Source of the DNA: Brassica napus
Taxonomy: Eukaryota > Streptophyta > Magnoliopsida > Brassicales > Brassicaceae
Length of the DNA stretch: 64,000 nucleotides
Direction of reading: 5' to 3'
NCBI RefSeq assembly: GCF_020379485.1
Contig: NC_063444.1
Span: forward strand, 1,684,652-1,748,651
Shown here: in pieces, positions 13,003 to 26,120 of the stretch
Numbering within the stretch: the first letter of the stretch is position 1
How the letters are laid out: every line of letters begins with the position of its first letter
Notes under the pieces: generated by a model
Told to the model about the DNA's origin: nothing
Database searches by the model: none
Seen by the model: only the letters and a program-made list of their open reading frames with translations
Position numbers and translations under genes: made by a program

Positions 13003-15855
13003 TTAACGTCGATTAAGAAATGTCCCTTGCTGACGCTTCAGGGTGTTGAATGTACGCGTTACTAGCATCAATCTCGGATCATCCTCTGGTATTTCACGTT
13101 CCTGTACCACAAAAAAAACCCACATCAATAACTAATCCTCTCCTTCGAAGATTGAGAGAAAAAGGGTTCTTAATTTTATTACTTTCAGTCCCTTGTAGTA
13201 AGCTTCAACAGAAGCTAGTGTCTGTGGAATATTCCGAGCTTGCATAAGATCCCAGGTCATGTTGGCAACCGTGTACCCTCCGGTCTGCCGTAAAAAAAAA
13301 GAACAGAGTTTTTGACTATCACTAAGCGAAACTCTTTACAGCAATTTTTTGTTTGTTTCCAAAGGGTCTTACCGTTTCACCAGCAGCTTTGAGTAGCAGA
13401 TTACTTCCAGTTCTTGCATCTAAGAAGAAATTTCGATCGTTCATGCTGACCTGCATTTATGACTTTGTCGTCAGTTCTACAGGCAAAGGATCTATCATTG
13501 GCCAGTGGCCATATACTCAGAGCGAATTTATCGCATGGATTCGTCTTTCAGTACAGCCGAGACTATAAGCATTTACCAGAGTCTCTTGAGCAATCTTCAT
13601 TCCTTCCTCGGTGTAATCTGTCATTGCTCCCTCTATAAGAGTCTGTAGAAGCGAGCAACAACAAATAAAATTTATATAGGTCACCCAAAGATATGCTGAA
13701 CGCAAAACAGGACATAGAAGCGTAATATGGATCCATCTTCGTAATCATTTGTTGGGAATAAGATTATAAAAAGGATAAAATTATTTTATCAAAGTTGTCA
13801 TTCCCGCACTAGAAAAGAAAAAGTTTCCTCTTCATTTAAAATTCGAAACACCAATGATGAGGTCAGATGATAGTTACCGTGTAGAGTTCCATGGCAGGGG
13901 TTTTGTCTGAGTTCATGTAATCTTGAAACCATTTAAGACCATTTTTAAAGTCTTTCGAGTGTAGGTAGCACCTGCGTAGAGTTTATGGTGTTAATATACA
14001 AGTAACAAAAAGTTAAATTGGTAACTAAACCTATGATAATGACAAATGCTTTAACATCTAAATGCATTCTACATAATCGCATATTAATATACTAGGCCAA
14101 TTGATTTTGTGGGCATATATACTGGCACAGAAAAGTGAAGTCTAATACACTCAGTCAAAGAATCACACTGCATGCTCTGTTATTTGTACCTCATAATTTG
14201 TACCACGCAGTAAGTATCCGTATTCTTTCCGTCTTTCTTAAGCATCTCAAGAAGAGCTTCCGTTGCCTGCCATTGAGAGTTACTTGGTCAGATGCTTTTA
14301 TTACTCCCACAACAGAACGTTCCCTCAAAAATCAAAATAAGGACATTTTGGAATAAACACAAATCATCTTACTTGTACATCCTTTATATCAGCGAGCGCA
14401 CTGAATGCTACGTGGTACACGGTCAAATTCCTCTGCAGAAACCTGCTCCTGTGGGAATATTCAGCGGTCGGAACATTGTATAGCTCTTCTTCGCTGATGC
14501 TAAACATCATATCCTCTGCACTCTTCCTTGATGAATCAATTGATGACCAGCCTTTCGACTGCTCCACCAACTCGAGAATCTTTTGAGAAAAAAAGAGAGG
14601 ATATGAGAAAACCTACTGAAAGAAAAAAAATTAAAATGAAAATATCAACAGGAAACCTTCACAGGTTACCTTGGTGGAAAGGTTTTCTGGTCTAGGCTCC
14701 TTGTTTAGATGTGCAGTTATGAGTCCTGCATAGCAGAACTGGTTCAAACCAACACCAGCAGCAGTCATATCTCGAACTATCGCATACCTAACCATTATTC
14801 CAAGTCAGATACGAAAGAAAGGTTAGATCACGCATAACTTACTTATAATAGAGAAAATAGGAATCGAATCGGTTTATTAGCAGTAACCTACACAAGATCT
14901 AAATGGCCAGAAACAGCGCAGGCATTGAGGAGGCAAACAAAAGTCTGTCCATTTGGCTTTACATCGTATCTCTTCATCTCGTCAAAGACCTTACAAAAAG
15001 AGACAAACCAAAAGGTTGGTATATGAATGAAAGATTAAGATATATATACGAAAGCAAAGGGGAAGATAAACATACTCGGATCGCCTCCTTTCCATTCTTG
15101 CATTTACCACAAGTGGAAATCAAGAAGTTGTACAAGTTCACCTACAAGAAGAAACGCTCAGTCAACAATGAACAAACTCACTCTATAAAGCCTAAACAGT
15201 TGGACAAGGAATCACTCAATCTGCTGATACTAGACTCTCAAGAACTGACACAATCCAACCAGGAAGATCAGAGGACATACATCAGGAGCAATCCCCATGG
15301 ACTTCATCTCTTCACGGAAAAAGAAAGCATCACTTAAACGAGCACCCTTCATCACTCCCACAACAAACGAATGGAATATATCAGCTGTAGGCTGCACACC
15401 ATCTATCTTCATATCATCATACACATCCCTCAACAGATAGTGCCTACACAAACACAACATGTACACACACGCAAGGATCAATCAAGCAACTCAAGAATCC
15501 ATCAAATACAAAAATGAAACGCAAGCTAGCCAAATAATAACCTGCGCTGAGCTGTGACGGAGTTGACAACCGAGTTGTACTCCGACAGATCGTTGGCGTA
15601 ATTTCTCTTCGCGAGTTCCTCCGGCGATGAAGAAGAAGCGAAGAAACGCCGACTAACCAGAGCTCGAACCAGAGATCGATTCCTCCCTGTAAGCAATACG
15701 TAAATACATTCGATCGAACGCACACGAAAAAAGTAGCGACGAAGAAGGATCGAGCAATCGACAAATGAAAATGTGATCTATCTGGTTTAGCCACAAGGAT
15801 CTATCGGTAATGTACAGGGAAGCGTACCAGCGATGGATTGAATGAGGAACTTCAT
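13003..15855 (-). CDS. Pentatricopeptide repeat protein, probably mitochondrial
   Basis: Thirteen exons (15855-15828, 15686-15542, 15443-15281, 15141-15076, 14989-14892, 14787-14670, 14579-14373, 14266-14190, 13971-13878, 13642-13577, 13450-13373, 13284-13183, 13101-13003) close to 446 residues. The N terminus (MKFLIQSIAGRNRSLVRALV) is rich in Arg and hydrophobic residues with no acidic residue, like a mitochondrial presequence. PPR-like helical repeats appear around VYDDMKIDGVQPTADIFHSF, FFREEMKSMGIAPDV and VFDEMKRYDVKPNGQTF. The many introns are unusual for PPR genes, most of which lack introns. It corresponds to AT4G35850 as I recall it. PPR proteins bind organellar RNA; the target is unknown here. 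G-box pairs lie 290 to 390 bp upstream. Confidence 0.93.
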
Positions 15856-16141
15856 AGCTCAGGAGATTTTCCGGCGAAGCTCAGTGAATCTGAGGCGACG
15901 AGATGGAGGAGAGTTGTATAATCGAGTTCCGCCGTCGGAGAAGAGGATATAATAGCAGCTCAGGGTTTAGGTGGTTAACAATAACTCGGGAAATAAATAA
16001 AATTATCGAACCGGGTATTAACCGGTTCTAGTTTAACGGATCGCGCTTTCTAAAGCATAAGATAGATTTTGATATTATCAACGCGGAGTTTATATGGGCC
16101 CTTAATGGACTAAGTTTGTGGACCAATTATCCAAAATTATG

Positions 16142-16250
16142 ACGTGGCGGTTTATCAAACTGCGATTCCGCCACGTGAATGAAGAAAACGATATTTACAG
16201 TAGGGGGACCTCCCCAACTATAATTTTTTAATCTGTCGGAATATCACGTG
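16142..16250. promoter_or_regulatory. Cluster of ACGT (G-box/ABRE-like) elements upstream of the PPR gene
   Basis: ACGTGGCGG (16142-16150) and CCGCCACGT (16168-16176) form a 9-bp inverted repeat, and a third palindromic CACGTG lies at 16245-16250. These are core sites for bZIP and bHLH factors. They are 290 to 395 bp upstream of the PPR start codon; GGGCCC also occurs at 16096-16101. Confidence 0.5.
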
Positions 16251-16259
16251 AATACAACT

Positions 16260-17291
16260 AATTTGTGCAAATTATTGACCAAGAAAATAACTCTAACCAA
16301 AGCTCGTGGGAACTGATGAAACAACTTAGTTTTGATAAACGAATTTCAAACATTTATTTCATCAAGTCTTTGTACAAATGTTAGAAATAACTTTGTTGTG
16401 ATGACTTTTCCTTATAAAAACACTTTTCATTTTAAGACATAGATTTTTTGTAAAATGACTCGAGAGGTGCTAGTTTACTCCTCGTGATTTAAAAAGATGT
16501 GGTTCACATTTAAAAAATAATCAATTAACTTTATAAAAGTCCTAGGTATACAACGTTAAAAAGTCTTTAAATATAGAATTATTTACAGGAAATAGGAAAC
16601 TTTTAACATCTGGTCCATATTTTCAAGTCCTAGAAGAGTTACAGGCTATTGTGGTTTTGGATCATTTGGATTTAAACCTTTTTACTAAAACTTCAAGAAC
16701 CATGAGGAAGATGTAAGGGAAAAAAAAACAAGCATCATTAGAAGACAACATACTGATGCCTGATGGTGTAAGAAAATAAATATTAAACGGACTGATCAAC
16801 ATAAACCATATATCCAATTATGTTTACAAGTTATAGTTGGCAACGAAAGGCAGTCTCACGTAATGAGTGCGTTAGCTAAAACTGACATTGTAATTAATGA
16901 CGTGTTTGGTGAGTAATAAACATGTTTGCTTAAATGCTAGAGCTAATTAACAAAGCAAATCAAGAAAAAAAAAATGATTTGGCAAGATATTATCTCCTGG
17001 AGGCCCACGAGCCAACAGATTCCACACATAGAATTCAATGTATTTCCTTCACGTCATAACTTAAAGAATATTGCGGAAAAAAAAATCAACCATATTCAAA
17101 AGTTTGGTGAGACCAACACACAATCTATTAAATGGATTTGGTTGAGTTTTTCTAGTTTTCAAAGCTCCAAAACTTCTTTTTTTCTTTGTACATATAGAGA
17201 GAGACTAACCACATGATCACGACCATACATATAACAAGAGAAAGGTCAAGGAGAGAGATGGAGACTGTGCAAATGGTAAGAAAGGGAGAGA
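16260..17291. other. Intergenic, no gene seen
   Basis: A/T-rich sequence between the PPR promoter and the 3' end of the RING-H2 gene. Short open frames (for example near 16974-17216) lack similarity and codon character. Its left part is probably PPR promoter, its right end RING-H2 3' UTR. Confidence 0.5.
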
Positions 17292-18426
17292 TTAGAGATC
17301 ACGTCTACACATAGGACATGATCCGTGTCTGAGTAGCCAATTGTCTATGCAAGGCAAGTGAAACATGTGATGACATTGTGGCAAGCTTCTTACAGTCTCA
17401 CCAAGTTGAAAATCCTGCAATATTCACACAATAAATTAGTACTCATTTTTTGGTTCCCACATAAAGAGATTAGGACCAAAAAAAATACCTGAAGACAGAC
17501 AGAACAAGAGTCTTTGTTGCCAGAAGCATCCAAGTTGTTTTTGCCAGTGATTTTGATTTTGGGAATTTTATTAACCATGTCTCCTGTTAATCCTTTTGAG
17601 CCACCGGTGTCAAAGATACTAGAGAGCTCATCAAAAGTTGCATCCACAGCTCCCATCTGATCAACACATGAATAAGATCAAGAAGTCCAGAGAGATTCAT
17701 CTCATTGTGTTAATGCAACCAATAATAGTACATATATCAAATGTACCTGACTTTGAACCGCGCTTAACATAGCTGGACCTATGCGTTCCCGTACGAGTCT
17801 ACCACTTATAAGACTAACAATGACATCAATCTACAACCAAAACATTAACAAAGAATCATTTATCAATCTACACTACTAAAAAAAAACAGAGTGAAGGAGT
17901 TGTTTCAGAAAGGAACTCAGCTCTCACCAAGTAGAGGAGGCAACCGAAACGTGATTCATTAGATTTCCAGAGAACAAGAGATGACTCAAAGACTTCGATG
18001 GAGAAAACAGCTCCTGAGATGGCTCCAACCGCAGCTCCTCGGATGAAACCACTCTCTGTTTCTTGGCCTATCAAGGCTCCTGTGACTGCTCCAAGCAATG
18101 TTCCCACTGAGAAGAAGATCAAAAAGGAAACAACTTTATAAGCTTTACATAAACCCCAAGACTTTAACTGATCAAATCAATCCAAAAGGAATATACTTTT
18201 CACCACATAGAGACTAAAGACGGAAAGAACAAGTTTTGAAATGTGCATAGAAGACGAGAGGCAGACCTAGAGCGAAGAAGAAGGTCAGAATCGCCGAGAG
18301 AACTGTGCCAAGAACAGCAGAGACAAGGAAACGACACGCGTCTTTGATCCGTTCGACGAAGTTACCGAGAGAGGGACACGGGGAGAGAGGACAAAACCCA
18401 GATTGAGATCTAGAAGAAGATGCCAT
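17292..18426 (-). CDS. NIP1: RING-H2 membrane protein, NEP1-interacting protein (NIP1) type
   Basis: Five exons (18426-18267, 18106-17928, 17830-17747, 17656-17489, 17414-17292) give 237 residues. Residues about 33-80 are hydrophobic and Gly/Ala-rich ([20 protein letters not shown]), forming the membrane-spanning part. The C-terminal RING-H2 runs from C192 (CSVC) through CHHMFH to CPMC near 230, with every C3H2C3 zinc ligand present. NIP1/NIP2 proteins in Arabidopsis bind the plastid RNA polymerase RPOTmp and anchor it to thylakoids; as RING-H2 proteins they may also be E3 ligases (literature knowledge for the family). An upstream in-frame ATG at 18453 would add nine residues, but the [11 protein letters not shown] start matches the family. 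Confidence 0.95.
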
Positions 18427-19321
18427 TCTGTGTTTCGTTTCAGAACCTTCCAAAGATTAAACCTATTGTATAGAAAGAGAAGGAAAGAAAGAAAGAAACA
18501 GAGCAGATGAGCTTATTCAAGAGAGATGAGAGAGTTTATTCAAGAAATAGAGAGAGGGAGATGGATGGGGTTGGTTATTGCTTAGCTCTTAAGAGAGAAG
18601 AAGATCCGATGACTGGCCTACTTGCAATTAAAGCTCTGCTCGAGAAATTTTACCTCAAAGTAGGTGAAGTAAATTCTAGGCTTTTCCCTGCCATGATCCA
18701 GTGTGTTTAAAATACACGACTTATATAAAAATCGCGCAAGCTCAGCTGAGCGGAAAAATAATAATAATATTTAACTTATAATTATATTCGGACATTACCT
18801 TTTTGTAATACTCTTACAAAACATATAATTAATCCCTCTGATTTGTTGTATAAATAGTTTTTAAAATATTTTTTTTGTTTGTTTTAAAATATAAGTAGTT
18901 AACATCTTAAATATAGATTTTGTATTTATTGATTATTACGTGACTAACTAAGTTGTGTAAGATTTTTATAATTAGTTAAATTTATATATTAAATGATTCT
19001 TTTTAAATGTATTTTTTTATATATTAATGCTTTTAGCTAAAATTAATATATATAGAGAGAGAGTACGTACTAATTAGTAGTTAGAAATTATACCTATGAG
19101 TTATGACCCAGTGAAATGTTTTTAAACCACTTGCTTAGTGTAATAGCAAAATTTAATTTATTATAGTTCGAATATAGTATGTATTATTAAATTACTTTAT
19201 TTACTTACATAAAAATGAAAATCTTGTTGCTAAAACTAGATATATTATTTTTAGTCTTTTGCGTTTTATTTATTTTTTATGAATTTTTATACACATATTA
19301 TCAATGTACTATAATAATTAA

Positions 19322-19352
19322 CTAGATCTTGATCCGCGCAACCGCACAGATG
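19322..19352 (-). mobile_element. Helitron 3' terminus (minus orientation)
   Basis: Read on the minus strand the sequence ends GCGGTTGCGCGGATCAAGATCTAG followed by T: a GC-rich imperfect hairpin about ten bases before a terminal CTAG (19325-19322). The element body would extend to the right. Its 5' end could not be placed, so only the terminus is annotated. Confidence 0.45.
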
Positions 19353-20764
19353 TTTGATTTCAATTTTATAAACGTAGAAATCTTGTTTTACGTCATTAGT
19401 AGCAAATATCTTTAACATTAACCATATTTAAAATGTATATATATTTTTTCAAACACAATAGCGTAATATATTTGGAGTTGTTATGCTATGGAAAATCTAA
19501 CTTGATTTCGTGTATTAAAATTGTTATAAACTAAAATATGAAAACAAAATGAGGATTTTATGGTATTTTAAGATAGTGATTTATTTCTATAGGATAATCA
19601 ATATTTTTATGGAATATCCTATTGTTTCACGGGTATTTTTATATAAAGGGATAAAAAGTTTGGAGTTGTTGTGGAAAATATAAATTGATGTGTGTATCTC
19701 ATTTTCTTAATTTAAAATATGAGATCAAAAAGTTTGAAGTTTTTATTTGGGTATATATATAAATCTTCTTGTGTACAAATAAGAATATGTTAAATATAGG
19801 TATGGACACATTTATCCGGAACCGAACCAAACCAAACTGAACCAAAAAGAGGTTTGCTTTGGATTTGGATCTTACCAATTAATCGAATGATCTTAAATTT
19901 CTATAACCAAAAAACCGGACCGAACCAAGAATCAAATAAGTACCCAAATTTCTATAATATAATTTACATACTTATAAATGTTAACTAAATTTATTTTTAA
20001 AATACTCATATAATTTAAGAATACTATTAATAAACCAAAATACATAAAAAAAAAATCAAATTTCCAGAAGAATTTTTATCTGATTTTTTTTTAATATAAT
20101 TCCTTTATCTGAAAACTTAAAATTGTCTAAATTATCCAAAATTTATTTTTGAAAATACGAAAAAATCTGATATCTAATTCAAAAGTCTAATTTTTTGAAT
20201 TTTTAACCCGGATTAACCATAAAAAACTGGAACTAAATGAGGTTCAAAATTATATCAGATATTAGCCGGTTCCTATCTTTTTTTGGTAAAATCCGGTTCT
20301 TATCTTTATTACCCAGACAGAATCAAAAACCAAAAAGACCGAACCAACTTTTCTAAATACTTGAACGGATCATAAGTCTTTAGAATTTTTTTTAGAAAAC
20401 CGAAGAACCGAATTGGAATCGAAACTGAGAACCAAATGTCCACAGCTAGTTAAATCGCTCCCAAAGTTACATTGAACCGGTTTGTTCAGATGATGAACAA
20501 AGAGCTAATTATTTACATGGTTATACTTGTTTATAAACATATATAATTGTTTATACTTGGTTTACATGTTTATAGTTGTTTAATTATTTAAGAATGTGGT
20601 AAACCGTTCCCACTTTCACCGATTTGGTCAGACTATAATAAATAATTAATGAATTATTTAAATATTTAAATATAGTTTGGTGGCTAAGGCCTAAACGGGG
20701 AAAGAGATTTTATTTGGTATAATAGATAGGATTTTATTTGGTATAATAGATAGGATGTTTCTTG

Positions 20765-20815
20765 GTCGATGGATAGGCATTTCGCCAAGTGAAGAACAAA
20801 TGTCTATCCATCGAC
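20765..20815. repeat. Near-perfect hairpin, 18-bp stem and 15-base loop
   Basis: The left arm (20765-20782, GTCGATGGATAGGCATTT) pairs with the right arm (20798-20815) at 17 of 18 positions, and the odd pair is a G-U wobble in RNA. Outside the arms TGTTTC on the left and GAAACA on the right could extend the stem after a small bulge. It could be a transposon relic or a small-RNA precursor; no promoter is evident. Confidence 0.7.
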
Positions 20816-21432
20816 ACTATAGGAAACAACAGACTTGAAGCTCTTCTGCAGTTCTGGTTTGTTTCTCAAGGATAATATGCTTTAGGAAAGTTTATCTCTT
20901 TCAGTTTAGAACACAGATGTTACACATGATGTACAAAAGCTTTTTTTTGAATAAATTTAACATTATATTCAACAAAAAAAAATGATGATAATTAAGTGAT
21001 ATGTTTAAAATTAATGACATTCTAGTAATGGTTCATTTTAAAATGCATACATTCTAGTAAATGTTCATTTTAACAGAATAGATACTAGTAAATACTCCTC
21101 ATGACATAATATTTATAAACACAATAAAGGTTTTTGACGTAATATTGGTTGCCTGATGATCTTGGGCACCTGGTGAGTGGTGACATAAAATACAAGATAG
21201 TATATATTATTATATTATTCTGGCAGTCATTTATTCTCGGATTAGGACAACAATTACTCGTTAGTTATAACTCACTTTCAATTACCACGCGGAAATAATG
21301 TTGATTAGGAAAAAGAAAAACTTATTTGATTTGCCTTTCCTTTTATAGGAAGTTCCGTTGATATGAACAATAGTTTATTGTTATACGAAACAAAAAATGG
21401 ATCAGATAATATTTGTGCGTGCAAGCGATAAG

Positions 21433-21665
21433 TGTTGAGAATGATAGAAAACTAAGAGAAAATGATTTGTGTTTAATCGTGTTTGTATTCCATGATTGAG
21501 AGTCATACATATATACTTGTTACAGAGAGATATTCTATCAAAATACTCTAACACTTTAACTCTATCACATAATCATCGGGACTTATCCAGACCAGCTTCA
21601 TCCTTATCTCTTGGTTGCGTACTCGAACCACTGAACCAGACCAAACCACCTTACCATTCTCAACA
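21433..21665 (-). repeat. Copia 3' LTR (left)
   Basis: A 233-bp terminal repeat with TG...CA borders on either strand; the first and last 11 bases (TGTTGAGAATG) are exact inverses. It differs from the right LTR by about four substitutions and contains the complete inner and outer ends. Confidence 0.93.
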
Positions 21666-21676
21666 CTCCCTCTCAA
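21666..21676 (-). other. Copia polypurine tract
   Basis: The minus strand reads TTGAGAGGGAG immediately before the 3' LTR, the expected place for plus-strand priming. It overlaps the stop codon of the polyprotein. Confidence 0.75.
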
Positions 21677-24600
21677 GTTGGAGCATGTAAGTTGCAAACG
21701 CCCAACTTGCTGAGTAGGTAATGAAACTGTACACTCCCCAACGCCTTGGTCATTATGTCTGCCAGTTGCTCTGTGGTGTGGACATGTCTCGTAACAATGA
21801 GTCGATCTTGGACTGCATCTCTGACGCTGTGGCAGTCAATCACTATGTGCTTCATTCTCTCGTGAAATACTGGGTTTGCGGCTATATGTAATGCCGCGTT
21901 ACTATCACAGAACAGGTCCATGGGTGACTTGTGTACAACTCCCAAATCCGACAGTAACCGCTTCAACCATTTCAGTTCACGCAGTGCAGCAGCCATTGCC
22001 CTGTACTCAGCCTCCGCCGATGAGTGCGACACAGTGTTCTGTTTCTTCGTTTTCCATGACACAGGTGAGTCGCCTAGTAAGACAATGTAGGAGGACAATG
22101 ATCGGTGGCTTACTGGATATGACGCCCAATCTGCATCGCAGAACGCTCGAATATGCAGGTCACTGATTGCCTTCAGCATGATCCCCTGACTTGGAGATCC
22201 CTTCAGATATTTCAGCACTCGCACGACCGCGTCCCAGTGTGCTTCTCTTGGCTTCTGCATCACTTGAGAGAGTACGTGGACTGCGTAACTTAACTCAGGA
22301 CGAGTTATCGTCAGGTACACGAGACGGCCTACATAGCGTCTGAACCTTGCTGGATCCTTGAAGAAAGGTCCATTGTCGGAGAGAAGCTTATGGTTATGCT
22401 CCATTGGCGTTGACACTGGCTTGCATCCTAGCAGCCCCGCCTCAGATACTATGTCAATTGCATATTTTCTCTGCGAAAGGAACATGCCTTATGGTCCTCT
22501 AGCTATCTTGATGCCCAAGAAGTACTTCAGCTTACCAAGGTCCTTCATCTTGAAGCATTTGCTCAGGTGAGCCTTGAACTTGGTCACCATGTCGAGGTCA
22601 CTTCCCACAATGACGAGGTCATCAACGTATATCAAGACGCGCAGACTTTTGCCTTGTCTTATGTATGTAAACAAGGAGTAGTCTGAGTAACTTTGCTTGA
22701 ACCCGGCTTGCTTGAGTGCAGTCGTCAGTTTGGCAAACCAACACCGAGGAGCCTGCTTCAGTCCATACAGCGATTTCCTTAGCCTGCAGACTTTATTGGG
22801 ATCACTAGCTTCAAATCCAGGAGGCATCTTCATGTACACTTCTTCTTCCAGATCACAGTGTAGAAATGCGTTGTGCACGTCCATCTGGTGCACTTCCCAA
22901 TTCCTTGCAACCGCCACCTCAAACAGCGTTCTCACAGTCGTGAGCTTGGCCACCGGCGCAAAGGTTTCCTCGTAATCTTCTCCTTCTATCTGTTTGTTAC
23001 CGCACACGACCAGTCTCGACTTGCCTCTCTCAATTGTGCCATCGGGGTTGAATTTGTATTTGTATAGCCATCTGCAGCCCAACGCTTTCTTTCCTTTCGG
23101 CAAGTCGGTGACATCCCACGTTCTCTGCTCTTCCAATGCTGCCATTTCCGTTCCCATGGAGTTGTTCCAAAAAGGATCACGCACGGCCTCTTTGTAACTA
23201 TGCGGTGGTGATGCTTCTGTGATTGCCGCCAGGAACGCCTGATGTTTCTCAGAGAAAACAACATCAGTAACATAAGCAGAGAGTGGGTATGAGGAAACCA
23301 TACCTGGACGCGTTTCAGGGGGCTCTGACGGAGCTGGTGACGAACGGTTCTGGTGTTTATCAGGGTGACAATGCGCATTGTAGGTGACATAGTCGCGTAG
23401 TTTGACTGATGGTTTAGACACACGATGCCCTCTGCCTAAAGCTGGATCCGCAGCTTCACTCACTGATGTGGTCTCAGTTTCTGCTACCACGACTGCCTCT
23501 GTTTCTTTACCAGTTGTCTCCTCTGCTGCAGTCACGTGCGCTGGTTCTACGGCTAATGTGTTACCTCGCTCTGCACCTGCAGTAGCTGGAGGGATCACCA
23601 TCGTCTCATCGTGATCGAGATCATCACTCCCCCTCAACTCGAGCACCGGTTCCAGGGTTTCAGTTCCTCTGACCAGTTCGACATCTGCATGGGCCGCATC
23701 AGTGTGATACGGGAAGACTGCTTCGTCAAATACAACATCTCGTGACGTGAAGAACTCGTGCTTGTCTAGGTCGTACAATTTCCAGCCTCTTTTGCCGAAG
23801 GGGTATCCCACAAACACGCATCTTCTGCCTCGAGCCTTGAACTTGTCCTTGTCTTGCTGCATGTTATGCGCAAAGCAAAGACATCAGAATGTCTTGATGT
23901 TGGCATAGGATGGAGCTTTTCCGAACAGACACTCGTATGGGGTTTTCCCTTGCAACAAGCTCGAGGGGGTTATGTTGATAACATGGGCAGCAGTAAGCAC
24001 ACTCTCACCCCAAAACTTGATCGGAAGGTTGGCCTGAAACATAATAGACCTGGAAACGTTTAAGATGTGACGATGTTTCCTCTCCACTCTTCCGTTCTGT
24101 TGTGGGGTTGCTACACACGAGGTTTGATGCAGAATTCCATTCTCCGCAAAGTATCTCGAGAGGCACATGAATTCTATGCTGTTGTCGCTTCGGACTGTCT
24201 TGACTAGCTTGCCGAACTGTCTATGTGCTAGACGACAGAAGTTAGGCAGAATCGTCTTTACCTCGGACTTCTCGAGGAGTAGGTGTATCCATACGGCTCG
24301 AGAGAAATCATCTACAATGGTGAGAAAGTAGACAGCACCACAAGATGATTTTGTTCGATAAGGACCCCATAAATCGACATGTATTAGTTCAAACGGAACA
24401 GATGCTTTATTAAAACTCTCGGAAAACACCCCGCGAGTCTGTTTTGACTTAAAACAAATTCCACAACCACCAAACTTATCAGTATTATCTAGAACACCAG
24501 AAACAAAAGGCAAAAATCCCAAAACACCAAATGAAGGATGTCCCAATCTACGATGCGAAAGAGTTTTGTCTTCTGCAGCCTTAACTCAGAGTCCTCGCGC

Positions 24601-26055
24601 CATTGTCACATCCCGATAAACATAGATACCATCCCGTTCTTCATCTGCTCCAATCAGGATCCTCGTAAAACGGTCCTGCAAAATGCATAAGGTATCAGTA
24701 AACACAGCCAGACATCCTGTTTGTCTGAGCAACTTAGCAACTGACATGAGTGTACAGTTCAAGTTCGGCACAAACAAAACATTTTCTAAGACAATCTTAT
24801 CTGACAATTTCAACATTCCAGACTGAGTAGCCTGGACCTGGCTCCCGTCTGCGAAATGTACTGGACAGCCTACCATCTTACGTAAATCTGTAAGTAGACG
24901 TACATCCCCCGTCATGTGGTGAGATGCACCAGTGTCGAGAATCACTTCTCCAATTTGAATCTTACCATTCAACTTATCTGGAATTGGAGTCAGCTTCTGT
25001 TGCTCAAGGAGCGCAGCTAGCGAAGCCCACTGTTCGTTCGTCAAGCTTGGAACTCCTTGTCCTGCGGTGCCTGCAGCCTGCATTGCGTTGGACCTTGCCA
25101 GAGTTCGGCCACGCCCCCTGCCTCTGCCATGACCTCCGCGTTCTCCCGTTTGGTTTCTCTCGGTCCACCAGTCTGGAAAACCGATGATCTGCCAGCAATC
25201 TTTCTTGTCATGGCCTGTCCTCCCACAGTGAGAGCACACCATTCCTCCTCTGCTTCTTGCAACAGCCGCGATAGCTCCACCGTTAGGATGGTTCTCCGAC
25301 TGTGATGACTCCGATTTAACCAGAAACCCTGCTGCCTCCTGTCTCGTTTCGACTCGAGATGTCTGGAGGCGTCTCTCCTCTCTCACTACTCTCTGGTACA
25401 CAGAGTTTAGGTCCGGTAACGGCTCCAGCCCTATGATGTTTGTGCATACGTTTCCGAATCTTGCTTCATCTAGCCCCATCAAGAACATGTGCACTTTCTC
25501 TTCCTCGTAATCAGACGTTACCTTGTCTGATGCTCCACACGTGCAGGTGGGAAGAGGTTTGTAGTTGAGGAGCTCCTCCCACTTCAGAGACAAGCGCCCA
25601 AAGTACTCCATAACGCTCGCGCCTTCCTGCTTACACGCCGCGAGTTCAGTTTTGAGTTGATGAACCCGAACCGAGTTTCCAACAGAGAACCTCCTCTTCA
25701 AGTCTCCCCACATCTTCGAAGCATCAGCTGTGAACGTGACCGTCGAACGGATCGCAGGGGATATCGATGCTCTAATCCACCCCACGATCATTGAGTTGAC
25801 CGTTCTCCACATTTCTGCCTCCGTTGGGTTCTCCTTTTCATCTGGCAACAACAAGGTACCATTGATGAATCCGAACTTGCGCTTGGCACGAAGCGCGTTC
25901 TCCAACTCCGACGCCCACTCGGCGTAGTTTTCACCGTTCAGCGACACCGGCGAGATTGACACTCCTGGATTGTCTGATGATGCAAGAAAATACGGTGAAG
26001 TCATACGCGACTCCACGCTACCACTGGCGACCACTGATACATCTGTTTTTGACAT
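21673..26055 (-). pseudogene. Copia gag-pol polyprotein with three in-frame stops
   Basis: One frame of 1461 codons runs from 26055 to 21673 with no frameshift but three premature stops at 24588-24586 (TGA), 23886-23884 (TGA) and 22491-22489 (TAA). Domains in order: gag with a zinc knuckle (CSHCGRTGHDKKDC), protease active site DTGASHHM, integrase core (VDDFSRAVW, then NGRVERKHRHIL), reverse transcriptase (DVHNAFLH, catalytic YVDD in LIYVDDLVIVG) and RNase H (SHSSAEAEYRAMA). The first stop falls between protease and integrase, the second between integrase and RT, the third inside the RT region. Two TGA stops fit cytosine deamination at methylated sites. Gag and protease could still be made. 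Confidence 0.93.
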
Positions 26056-26107
26056 TTTGTTTTACGTTTCTTTCTCTCTCAGACGAGCCCAAATAGATCT
26101 TCAGAGT

Positions 26108-26120
26108 GGCTCTGATACCA
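26108..26120 (-). other. Copia primer binding site (initiator Met tRNA)
   Basis: On the minus strand this reads TGGTATCAGAGCC, the standard plant copia primer site complementary to the 3' end of initiator methionine tRNA. It abuts the 5' LTR and precedes the gag start at 26055. Confidence 0.92.

Larger units (their letters stand above)
18711..21432. other. AT-rich intergenic block with transposon remnants
   Basis: No gene is supported. It holds a Helitron 3' terminus (19322), a segment bounded by imperfect inverted CCGGAACCGAACC-like ends (about 19798-20455), a 24-bp direct repeat GATTTTATTTGGTATAATAG at 20706-20752, a strong hairpin at 20765-20815, and the left flank of the copia element. 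Confidence 0.55.

Noticed and set aside
19798..20455. Possible transposon bounded by inverted CCGGAACCGAACC / GGTTCGGTT-like ends
   Set aside because: The inverted ends are loose, many GGTT/AACC words occur throughout, and no target duplication was found; not annotated as a separate element.
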